This document shows positions 22,813-33,814 of a stretch of 64,000 nucleotides of DNA, in pieces. The number at the start of each line of letters is the position of its first letter. Position 1 is the first letter of the stretch. Origin of the DNA: Byssochlamys sp. IMV 00236 (Eukaryota; Ascomycota; Eurotiomycetes; Eurotiales; Thermoascaceae); NCBI GenBank assembly GCA_001931875.2, contig MSJH02000795.1, positions 62,001-126,000 of the forward strand, written 5' to 3'. Made by a program: the position numbers and the translations under genes. The notes beneath the pieces are model-generated. The model did no database searches. It saw nothing but the letters and a program-made list of their open reading frames with translations, and was not told the origin of the DNA.

Positions 22813-24353
22813 GATCGCATCAATAGGTTAAGATCCAGCTCAATAACCATCGAATCCCCGCATACACACAATGAAGAATATAAGATTGTTTCCAGATGGA
22901 TCCGGATTTGCTGCTAGCGACGACCACTTTTATACGAAATTTCTTTTCCTTTGGGTTTTGTCTCTATGGGAGGGTCCCACTGAATAATGACTGATAAAGA
23001 GAACCACGCCTTGTGGTGTTCCTGGTCACCGAACACAACGGTACGATGTAACTGGCGCTCTTCGATGGCGTATTATCCCTGGCGCCACCGGCGAGCGGCA
23101 GCAGTTTAGGGGGCCAGATAACTAGGTAGGCATCGAGCAACCAATGGAGGTCAATGGGGACTCGGATATATGCGGCATCAAAGACTGCTGCTCATCAGCC
23201 ATCGCTGGTGATAACTAAGCGCTCCAAAGAGAAGGTTCCCATCCAAGCTTCAGCCGAACCGTTTTTGGACTTAGCGGCCTGACTTCCAAGGCCCGCAATT
23301 GCTTGTTTTATGCTTGACTCGACGAGCCTCGACGGCATTGATGTCTACATTTAAAACAGTTAACACATAACAACAGCACAAAAAGCTTTTAATTTAGTCA
23401 AGATAATCCATCACTATTTTAGAACAACGCGCAGTGCCAGCGCTACGTTGGAGCCTCAATCTGGCGGCTAATCCTCCTAGCTGTCTCATTATCCAGCATG
23501 TGGTCCATTCAAGCGGCGACGCTGCCCAAGCAACACTAAACTAGTTAATGAAAGGTCTCGATTCATGGCACGAGTATTGTAAGTATTAGTGATTAGCATC
23601 GATAGAGTGGGTGGCCTAAAGAATAAGATGCCAATGGGCGTCTTACATTAGGCCTATGATATTTCGTAGAAGCAAAATTCAAATTAAGGCGTCCAGCAGC
23701 TAACAACAGGAAGATACCTAGGTAGCATCGACCAACCAAGACTATTCACCCTGCATGTTTGTACTGTCATGTCCTGTTTCTGGTATCTATGTGGAACAAA
23801 GAAAAAAAAAATTGAATATGGCAAAAGGTAGGTTACATTGTTGTTAGTGCTTGGTAAAGTATCAAACTGTAGGAATAGATTGATGGGAATAGATAATGGG
23901 ACAAGAAAGAGATAACGAGACGCTGGGGCTATATCAGCTTTGCATGCCGCACTTCCATTCAAGGATATGGGGGCCAAACTAGCTAACTCCAATGCCTGGG
24001 AGAAGCCTGGGATCTTTCACTAAGCTTCAAGAGCTATCAATCATGTCCACCATACCATTTGCTTACGATAAGGCTGAAACATCACATTGCCACTGCATGT
24101 TAAAGCAGTTCGAATATTCTGTCTAGAACCCCTTCCATGAGGTTAGTCTTCCCCCAGAGAGACGACGATGGAACTAAACTTACCTGCAAGCAGCTGAGGC
24201 CTTTGAGGATCAAGGAGAATTAATGTCAAACAACCAAGAAAAAAAGACAAAGACTTAGTTCGCTATTTCAATAGAACTAACCTTTCTATTTGGCACCTCC
24301 CACATCGGTAGTAGGAATGACATTTGTACACCCAACAGTAACTATGCCCTGAC
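22813..24353. other. 1.5-kb gap, permease promoter side
   Basis: Upstream of the permease and downstream of the tubulin cofactor E gene. Contains one TACCTAGGTA palindrome (23715-23724). No gene recognised. Confidence 0.45.
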
Positions 24354-26384
24354 TTAAAAGACCTCCACCCTCACAGTCGCTTCCTTAAGATCATCACTAA
24401 ACCAGTATCCAACGTGTCTCGTCGAATCTACCAACTCTACCTCCCGTTTGACGAACTTGTTCCCATCTTCTCTTGTCATGACTCTGTCTGATGCAGCTCC
24501 ATTTTTGGATATCCTCTGCCCTTGGCTTTCTGCGGCATCTGGTTCATCATCATCGCTGCTATCCCATTCATCAAGACCAGTATCTGCTTCGTCGACGGGA
24601 TCCCATTCCTCTGTCTCCCAGATTAATCGGAAGCCAAGAGGAATTAGATCGAAGAGCCGTGAAACGATAGATTTCACTCTATAGACGTCGAAAGTGCGCG
24701 GTATCTCCTGTGTGTGCTCTCTCGTGTTGTTGGTGTCCGGTATATAAAACGTAAATCTGACCAACCTCGCGGAAACGGAGCGTGGGTTGATGTCTCCCCT
24801 GGAGGAATCCAACGCTCTCCTGATAACTGGTTCTCCGTATAGGCCGCACAGTTCACCGTACCGAGGATGATTCGCCAGGATGCTCTTCTCTGCACTTTCA
24901 GGATATGCCGAGAGCTCCTTTCCAATCAAAGACAGATAGTACAGTTCTCCATTAGTTCGCTCTTGCGGAGTAATCTTGCTGTAGTTCAGAGATTCGAGGT
25001 TCCGTAGACGGGCTACGGTTAGCATGAAAGCTTCTTCAACCGTCATTGATTTCTCAGGCAGATTTGTCACATTGGAGGGTGCCACCGGTTGGTCGTATAG
25101 AGGGTTATCAGATATCCGTAGAGATTTGAGACCAGGGAAAAGTCTTGGAAGAGCATTAATGAAGCTCCAGGAATTGATATTGTTGCGAGAGACATCCAGA
25201 GATCGGACGGTAGGGGAAAATTGGAATGATGCATCTTCGCTGGGCGAATCTGAAGGCAAGACACCGCGTATGTTATTGCCTCTTAACGAAAGCCGGTCTA
25301 GATTGGGGAGCGATGCTAAACTCCGCACCGAAGAAAGAGAATCAATCTCATTATTCTCTAGGGTCAGGCTCTGGATTGTGGGCGACAACGTTGATGAGAT
25401 AGATGAGATCTGGTTGCTGGACGCTGACAAAGATGTCAGGGACGGGAATTGATAGCTCAAAAGCGCAATCTATAACCGAAGTGTCAGAAGAATTCGCCAA
25501 ATTTATGAAAAAACCGAGATAAACCTCGTACCTCGTCCGAAGTCAATAGGGTATCATCTAAATGCAACTCTAGAATCCGCTCAAATGTCAACTCGTTTTT
25601 GATGGCTTCAAACCGATTTCCACTAAGCAGGCATTAGCACAATATTTCCGCTTTTGTAAATGGACAGAGAAACCCACTTCAACTTCAAGAGCTTGATCTT
25701 TTTCAATGGCCTGCATATATCTCTCACATCCGCCCATCGTTGAAGTAGATTATGACTAAGGTCAAGTTCAACAATTCTGGGACATGTCTTCTCAATATCC
25801 TCCACTGCTTTTTCCCGCTGCTCAGGAGCAACGTCATTAGCCAGTAATCCAGAAATACGCAGACCATCCAAGATGATGATCCTGAGCTCCTGCAGCTCAG
25901 CGAGCTTCTTTCGGATCTTCTCAAACCCAACCTCCTCCACAACCTTCCCATTGAATCGAATTTGGTCAGGAAGAGGTACAGCAGTTCCCGCTTCCTCTTT
26001 CTGCTTGCTCTGAGCTAGCTCTTCCTCATATTCAGATGCATATTTCTCATGCACAGCTTCGAGGAAACCCCGGGGCTTCTCCGTGGGCCGGGATGGACGA
26101 ACAAACGACCCCGCTGTAGGATGATTACTTTTGCCTGCGTATTAAGTATGAGCATCACGCCTAAGAAACATAGACGAAAATACTCAGCGGTTAGAGGATA
26201 TATATTTATTACATCGGAAATATTTCACTCCCTTATGTTCCCCTGAATGCTTCCCGCGTGATGGATCGTCCCATTCCACTCCAAGCCATTCGCCAGTTGT
26301 GCCTTCGACCTTTCCGACATAGCGCACCGTGCACAACGCGCCATCGAACGATAGTCGCTGGCCTTCATAAAATTCGTGACTCAT
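24354..26384 (-). CDS. pac2: Tubulin-specific chaperone E (TBCE/Pac2)
   Basis: Cofactor E binds alpha-tubulin and works with cofactors C and D to form tubulin dimers. Exons 26384-26213, 26134-25678, 25622-25532 and 25469-24354 give 611 residues. An N-terminal CAP-Gly domain is clear (CTVRYVGKVEGTTGEWLGVEWDD then GKHSGEHKGVKYF). Leucine-rich repeats fill the middle (ILDGLRISGL, IVELDLSHNLLQRW, LTSLSASSNQISSIS, VRSLDVSRNNINSW). The C-terminus, with RLVRFTFYIPDT and VKSIVSRLFDLIPLGFRLIWETE, fits the ubiquitin-like domain. The order CAP-Gly, LRR, UBL is diagnostic. It shares a 312-bp divergent promoter with the SF3a66 gene. Confidence 0.94.
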
Positions 26385-26696
26385 ATCTCGTAGATCTTCG
26401 CAAACATATTTCTAGAGCATAAGGGATGTTGTCCAGTCTATTGGGGAATTCAATAAATACATTATCAACCAGGCTAAAGGCCGCAGTCCAGCGTGAGGTG
26501 CGGAAGAGCCAATAGTAAGCGAGAGCGCGGCGATGGTTTCGCTGCTTACATAACAACAGCTTTGCGGAACTTCCAGAACTGCGACTTGGAGAATCTCGAG
26601 CTTCGAGAAAGCTGTTTATTTGATAACCACCCAGATTGTGCCACTGTCATCCCTCATTTGCACGAACTGTTGGTGCAATAGGGCACATATATCAAC
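26385..26696. other. Divergent promoter, TBCE and SF3a66
   Basis: 312 bp between two opposite starts; no further feature recognised. Confidence 0.5.
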
Positions 26697-27464
26697 ATGG
26701 ATTACCAGGTAAGCTACATATACTCCATAATGCTCTAAATAACCAACTTTCTAACATCATCTTAGAACCGCGCAGGTTCCAAATTCGGTGGCGGTGGTGT
26801 CGCATCGCACTCCGCAACGAACGCCGACCGTCGTGAGCGTCTGCGCAAACTCGCCCTCGAGACGATCGATCTCGATAAAGATCCGTACTTTTTCAAGAAC
26901 CACGTTGGAAGCTTCGAGTGTCGTCTCTGTTTGACCGTCCACCAGAACGATGGCTCCTATCTCGCTCACACTCAGGGTCGCAAGCACCAGACGAACCTGG
27001 CGCGTCGTGCGGCAAGAGAGCAGAAGGAGGGGAAGAATCAAGATGCGCTACTCCCCGGAGCGATGGGCGTGCAGGTGAAGAAGCAGACGCTGAAGATTGG
27101 ACGACCGGGTTATAAAATCACGAAGATTCGGGATCCGTTGACGAGACAACTGGGATTACTGTTCCAGCTGCAATACGACCAGATCACTCCTGGAGTGAAG
27201 CCGCGAGTACGATTCATGTCGGCATTTGAGCAGAAGGTGGATGAGCCCCCAGACAAGAACTTCCAGTACCTGGTTGTAGCCGCGGAGCCGTACCAGTCGT
27301 GCGGTTTCAAGCTACAGGCGAGAGAAATCGACCGGAGAGAGGGCCGGTATTGGACTTGGTTCGATGAAGATAGCAAGGAGTTCTGGATCCAGATCATGTT
27401 CAAGACCGAACGTGAGGAGAGATTCAGTGGTGTCCCCGGTCTGGCACCGGCAAACACTCAATAG
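26697..27464 (+). CDS. prp11: Splicing factor 3A subunit 2 (SF3a66/Prp11)
   Basis: Subunit of SF3a, needed for U2 snRNP to bind the branch site. Exon 1 (26697-26708) codes only MDYQ; exon 2 (26766-27464) gives a total of 236 residues. The sequence NRAGSKFGGGGVAS, the C2H2 finger FECRLCLTVHQNDGSYLAHTQGRKH, and GRPGYKITK are signature parts of the family. The fungal protein lacks the long proline-rich tail of the human one. Its RNA partner, U2, is encoded about 24 kb away in this window. Confidence 0.96.
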
Positions 27465-28381
27465 TGTTTCCTGCGGCAACGTGTATGTTTTGTGGAGAAA
27501 AGGAAATTGTCTTGGTCGATATCAGAGCAGAGAGTATGTATCTCTAATGGGTTACGGTTGAGGCGTTTTACGGTTGTTGGGATCAAAGTTTGAATTTCAA
27601 TGTCAATAGCCCAAAAGGCGTTCTAGCGTCCGCTTCGGACGTGGCATGGTGTATCCAGTGCTTCGTGAGGTGAAGAGATAGTCATTTCTTGAATCCGAGG
27701 GCTAGATCATAGCCTCAGAACATAACTATCCTACTACTCTTAATGTTGATGGAGAGCTCACCTTCTTGCGGGGTCCCCAGGCCCCGAATTGGCTTGCTGA
27801 GGATGACTCGATATAATCAAAGCTTGTAATGCTACTTCTATACCATGATTTCATGGCTTGCGCAGCGCCGTCTAATGCACGGCCCAGCCAAATACTCTAC
27901 TCCACCTTTGTCGACTAGCAAGACGTAGCTCCAGATGATCTCAAATCATTTCTTTCTGAATATCCCTTTTTTGACTTATTTCAAAGATTTTGTCTACATG
28001 CAGAGTCTAGGTAGACACAGCCAGCTCATTGTGACATTTTTTCGGCCAAATAGCATTGATATAGGAACAAATCCTCTACGCCACGTCAGAGACATGCACA
28101 TGTAAATATAGACCAGAGATATTCGATCCCATTCGCAAACAGGTGGTCTTCAGGTAGTCGTCGCCTCACAATAAAATCGCAAATAATGTCGGAAAAAGAA
28201 GAAGCGCAGGTCATCACCACTGGCAAAAGCTTTCGCTGCATGTTGAACGACAAGAAGTAGCCACATAAACGGAGTTAGGATGCAGATGAGCCGCTGAAAA
28301 GACGTTAATGCAAGCCCGCCTGCTGGAGACTTCCCAGCCAGGTTCACCGTCACTCCCAATCTCAGGTGGTCGGCCAGCCCT
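27465..28381. other. Convergent gap, prp11 and cotA
   Basis: Between two gene tails. No gene or notable repeat recognised. Confidence 0.45.
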
Positions 28382-30458
28382 CTAGCTCGCCTGGAAGGCA
28401 TTGAAGGCCTTGTAAGTGTAACCAATGAAAGGAAGACTCATCTCTGCCTCCTGTTCGTCTGGCATAGCACGAGCCTGGGCACGGTGAGCCGCGGAAGTAT
28501 CTTCCTGAGGAATCTCGTCGACGGGGAAGTAGGAGACGTCGACGTTGGAGCTCAGCTTGGGTTCAAAAGGTGCGCGGATATTGCGCAGTTGATCCCAAAC
28601 AACCCCGCGGAAGAAGGGGTGGGCCTTGATCTGGGTGGCACCGCCATGAGCACCACCCTCGCTACCGATACGGTGCTCAGCATCACAAAGGAAGCTACGA
28701 AAACCATTAGCAATGAACTTGACCGAGACACGACCTGAGCTGGAATTACCTTCGAATAAGCGACTCAGACTCACGCGAAAGAGTGAGCTCTTCGGGGAAG
28801 TAGAGACAGTCCCTCCAGTTCACGATCTTCCGGTAAGTGTCGGTCGTCTCCTCAGCACAGAACGGCGGCCAGCCCACCAGACACTCGAACATGATGGCAC
28901 CAACGGACCACCAGTCGCATAGGTAGGTGTAACCCTGACCGTTGAAGATCTCCGGGGCAATGTAGTCCGGAGTACCGACGGTGGAATACGCCATCGCCCG
29001 TCGAGACTTCCTCCAAGTGTTGATCTGTCCACGGTTGGAGACAGTCAGGTTGATCGAGTCCGAGAAGTAACCAGAGTTACGGTTCTTGTCCTTTGACGTA
29101 GAGTTCTTGAGGAGGTTCTGGTAGTAGGCATTGTCGTGAGTCTTCTTTCCTCCGGTGGAGAGACCAAAGTCAGTAAGCTTGATGTGACCACCACGGTCGA
29201 GAAGGATGTTATCCGGCTTGATGTCACTATACCGGAACGTGACTAGTTAGCGCCCCATATAGAATAGCAGCAATAGATCAAGCAATGCCAAGGGCTGAGA
29301 CTTACCGATGGAGGAAGCCTAATTGATGGACAGCCTCAATAGCCATCACGATCTCTGCCATATAGAATCGCGTTATGTCCTCCGAGAAGATTTCGTATTT
29401 GATAAGCATAGTCATTAAGTCACCACCGGGAAGGAACTCCATGAGCAAATAGAGGTATGCGGTGTCCTGGAAGGAAGCGTGCAGCTTCACCAACCAAGGG
29501 TTGTCCTTGGAGTCAGCCAGGATATCACGCTCAGCGCGGACGTGTGCCAACTGATCCTTCTTAAACATCTCTGTCTTGATCAACGACTTGAGGGCGTAGA
29601 TCTTCCCATCAGTCTTCCTCTGGACGAGCTTCACTTCTCCGAAAGCACCCTTTCCAATAACCTTGATGGTCTGGAAGTTGGCTGGTGTTTCCTTGGTGCG
29701 CAGGAACCGAAGGAAAGTAGACTCCTTCTTCGCCATAGTTTCAGACTCCTGTCGTTTCTTGTCGGCGGACACATTCGGGTCGCGAAGCATATGGTCAAGG
29801 GTCGCAGCACTGTCCCAATATTCGTGTCAGCAACGGTAAAAGATGTCGAAAATGAAGACTGTATGGATACCCACCGCATGTTACGATCGCGAGCACGCTC
29901 AATGTTCTCCTGGAAGAACACGGTGACCAATTCCTTCAACGCCTTTCCACGCTTGTGAACATTTTCCGAGTACCTATCCGGGTAGCGCTGGAGCTCCTCA
30001 TCTTCACCCGGCGGCTTGGGACTGCGAGTGTTGGGCTGTCCCTGAGAGCCAGAAGTACGAGGACGCTGGCCTGGAGAGCCACGACCAAATAGTCCCGCAC
30101 GAGGCGAGGCACTCAAGTCTTGGTTTGAAAACTGCTGAACCAGGCCGTTGGTACCATCGTTGGCGTTGTAGCCCATACGGGACTGGTATGCGGCCTGCGG
30201 GGACTGGAGGTTCTGTTGCGCATACTGCTGCTGGGCATACTGGGCCTGTTGGGCCTGGTACGGGTGATTCATGAAGTATCCCTGGCCATAGGCTGCATTC
30301 TGGGCCGCCTGGGGGTTGACATATTCCTGACCACCATTGGGATAGATTGGTTGCGGGAAGGTGGATGGCGTCGTAGGATAGGCGCGACTGTTTGGCTGGG
30401 GAAGGGCATGCTCGTTGTACCCAAAATTCAAGTGCAGGTTATTGTTGTTTCCCGCCAT
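28382..30458 (-). CDS. cotA: NDR-family Ser/Thr kinase, COT1/Cbk1/Orb6 orthologue
   Basis: Kinase of the RAM/MOR network controlling polar growth and hyphal branching. Exons 30458-29875, 29809-29306, 29226-28750 and 28694-28382 give 625 residues. The N-terminus is Gln/Asn/Tyr-rich and probably disordered. A basic region follows ([27 protein letters not shown]), which binds Mob-type activators in this family. The kinase core has [18 protein letters not shown] with the ATP lysine, HRDIKPDN, LTDFGLS, a long insert before the activation loop, and [10 protein letters not shown]. The hydrophobic motif FIGYTYK carries the conserved Thr. All catalytic residues are intact. Confidence 0.95.
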
Positions 30459-31638
30459 CGTGATTGAGGTGCTCACGCTCAAAGACGGTGAGCGCGAAGG
30501 GGATAAAACGACTGAAGACAAAGGGGGTGGGGAAGTGAGCAGGTGGCACAGTACTCAGGGGACTGGTGAGACGAGTACGAGGGACCCGGCCAGACCAGAA
30601 GCGCGAGTCGGACCGTACGATCCCACAGGCGGACACAGCAGACCTGGAGAAACTGTGAACCGGTAAACGAAGGGAGAGGGTGAAAGAAAAGGAAGTAACG
30701 AGATGGTTAGTTCAGGAGAAGCAGAGACAACAAAGAGTTGTCTTTGGAGTCGATAAGTTATTACCTGGCTCCGTTTAGCGTGGAGATGGCCGCCGCCGCA
30801 GACTACTAACTACTATCGGGGCCAGCCATATCCATGAAACGCCTCAGGAACATCGCCCCCAATGGCCCAATAAGCGAGGTCACGGGGGTTCGATCATGGA
30901 CGATGCTTGATGTTTTTGTCGTGTTTCTACAGGGAACATCCAGCCTTGGATGTCACTGCGGGGTCTATTATTGACTGATTTCTACAATATGATTTCAGAC
31001 CCTAGTCAAATCCTATGGCATAGCAGAGGTTACAAATTAGAGAGCCAATAAGTGGATGGTCTGATGCTGAGCAGTTACTAGTAGATCTAAAAGAAGATAA
31101 AATAGCTTCTGGATGAAAAGTACTATAGAACACGACCATCTCCTCAAACAAATCAACAGTTCCACTGCTAGTTAGTTATTTGTGCGCCCGCTCTCAGTGC
31201 TGAATAAGTTGGTGATAAAGAGTCTTTGGTTATGTGCATTGCAATGATTAATAGGTGCCGTAAAGATACCCTCTGTCACAATAATTTACTATCTTGAAGC
31301 ATGTATAGATAGCATCTTGATATTAACATATATCCGAAAAATAAACGACCGCATATATCATATAAACCCAGCTCTATCCTGGCAATCAGCGCATTATTAT
31401 CGTCTGCTTTTATCAGATTCACGTTCCAGATAAAGTTTGGCTTCCGCCAACCTATGCCGGAACAATAAAACTCCGAGCACAGCTGCCGCGGACATCAACT
31501 TTTTTGGCTGCAGTAGAACAACACGCAGAGGACACGAGCTCCAGGAACTGTATTCCGGGACATCGGGCTGTCGCCGTCGAGAAGACGCCCTTGTTGAACG
31601 TACTTTTCTTCAGAAGGGGCGCTTGTATCTTGCACAAA
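30459..31638. other. 1.2-kb divergent promoter region, cotA and tim54
   Basis: Likely includes a long cotA 5' leader with short upstream open frames. A GGTTCGATC near 30888-30896 resembles a B box, but no tRNA fold is apparent around it. Confidence 0.45.
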
Positions 31639-33134
31639 ATGGCGGAATCCTCCAACTATTCCGCCCCATCTGGTCAGCCCCAGAATGCTGTCCCGAAGCC
31701 GCCTCCGAAGGCACAGAATCCGGCCCTGAAGATGATGGGTGCGTTTGCCTTATATGTGTTTGACAATCATCTATGCTGACAGGATCCCTAGGACTACCGC
31801 ACATCCGGTTCAAGTTACCCTCTCGCAATTGGATGATCTTTCTCACAATAACCGGCTCTTTCGCCGGCGCCTTGATCTATGACCGAAGAGAGAAGAAACG
31901 TGCACAGCAGAAGTGGTGCAACCTGGTTGCTCATATGGCAAATGAGCCTTTGTCAGTTGATGAATTGAGGAGGAAGGTCACGATTTTCCTTGCCGCGCCA
32001 CCCGGTGACGGCTTGAGGGTTGCTCGAGAACACTTCCAAGAATATGTCAAGCCGATCCTGGTTGCCGCTGCTTTGGACTACGATGTCATCGAGGGCAGAA
32101 GAGAAGGTGATGTCAGAGCAGGGCTCGCAGAGAAGATTCGCAAGTTCAGACGGAGGGCAGGTGAGCCCAGCAGCGTGGTGGAGGAACCAAACAAGCAGAA
32201 TGTTCTTGAAGAGTTCCGGAGACTGAAAGGCAGCAAGGAAGAAGCTGGACCCAAGGGTGATATTGTCATTGGACGACATACTTGGAAGGAGTACATTCGG
32301 GGTCTCCATGAGGGCTGGCTTGGTCCGCTTGATCCTCCGCCGCCCCCTCCAGCTCCTCCAGCCCCCGAGCCTGAGACCCCAAGTTCAGATGATGCATCGC
32401 CAATTGCTGGCTCTGAAGAACAGAAAAAGACAGAGGAGAAGAAACCTGAGCAGCCGGCTACACCTCCTGGACAGGAACCGGCCTACATCTCACCAGCGGA
32501 CTACTCGTCCCGGCCTCTCCCTCCCACCATGCCATCCACTCTGGAGGGATCCGTTCCCATCCCATTTCCTCACATCCTCGGCTTCTTGAACACCCCCATT
32601 CGCATCTACCGTTTCCTCACCAAGCGATACATCGCAGATGACATTGGACGGGAAGTAGCCGCTATCGTCCTTGCATCATCATCCAGACCATATGAAGACA
32701 ATTCCTTGAACTCCTCTCCAACCCTCACTCCCACTCCAGGCACGGACACCTTATCCTCCGCGCAACCCACTACCTCCGATGACTCGAGCCCGTCCTCCAC
32801 TGCCAACGAACAGCAGACCATCCTCGAAGATGAAGAGAAAGAATGGCACAAGTCGGTCCACAAGCGCTCTGAAACCATTCCCGACGAGGAGCGCGAATGG
32901 CTTGACGATATGGTCGTCGACCCACGCATCGGCTCACGGATGCGCCGCTTCGTACTGAACTCCGAGGAAGAGGCTCGCGCCCAGCGCATCGCCGAGGACA
33001 AAGAATGGGTCAAGGGAGAGACGAAGCCCGCCCCCGTCCCCTTGTGGAAGAAGCTGTGGATTGAATACGGGTACGGAGAAGACGAGGCTACTCTGCGAAG
33101 AAAGCCAATCCTTGGAAACATTGACGAGGAGTGA
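31639..33134 (+). CDS. tim54: Mitochondrial inner-membrane translocase subunit Tim54
   Basis: Subunit of the TIM22 complex that inserts carrier proteins into the mitochondrial inner membrane. Exons 31639-31738 and 31792-33134 give 480 residues. The N-terminus has Pro/Lys-rich PKPPPKAQNPALKMM, then the conserved IRFKLPSRNWMIFLTITGSFAGALIYDRREKK, with its single membrane span. Further family segments are GDGLRVAREHFQEYVKPIL, a Pro/Glu-rich linker, and the C-terminal WKKLWIEYGYGEDEATLRRK. An alternative in-frame acceptor 9 bases upstream (CAG at 31780-31782) would add three residues. The family consensus favours the downstream one. Confidence 0.93.
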
Positions 33135-33814
33135 AAGAAGAAGAACGCATTGCTTTGCTCTCCTTCTTGTATGATTTTGGATGTTGGACAAGGGATGAAA
33201 ACCAACCGCACGATGATCGCTGGTTCTGTATATTACTCACACGTATAGAGGGCATAGATGTACGATGTCATAATTAACAAACTCCCATTTCTCAATTCAC
33301 CCAATCGCGTGCAGATATCTCGAACGTAAACTAGAACGAAGGCGAGAAATTTCTCTATGTAGATATCTCTTGCTTTACGAAGGTATGGTCAAGTCGATGT
33401 GCCTCCGACTCTCACTACGGGGTAGTTTCTTGCCTTAGTTATATTGCTTTGTGTATAACTATTGCAGTTACAAGAACACTTATTAGCAAAGGCAACCTTG
33501 ATGATGCCCAATTGTCTCTTTTTTTGATAAATGGCTGAGCTCACTACCTACATAATGTACAGTATACCGTGGTCAGTCAGATAATAAAAACAATTAGTGC
33601 ACGTCTCTCCGTCCCTTCATCTCTTTGATTTAAAAAATTTTCGTCTTCACTAGAAAGGCTAGAGACCTTTCCGGCATTTTCCCTGACGGCCTTGGGTCGT
33701 AGAGAGTGGCATCTCATTCCTCTTCACTTCACGTAGCCGTCAAGCATATCGGTTGTTCTGTGGACCCGGCCCTCGTTGAGGGAAGTACAGAAAAGAAGTA
33801 TAATCTATCCTTCT
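33135..33814. other. Convergent gap, tim54 and nat1
   Basis: 3' flanks of both genes; AT-rich, no gene recognised. Confidence 0.45.

Noticed and set aside
30880..30900. GGTTCGATC resembling a tRNA B box
   Set aside because: No A box at the right distance and no cloverleaf in the flanks.
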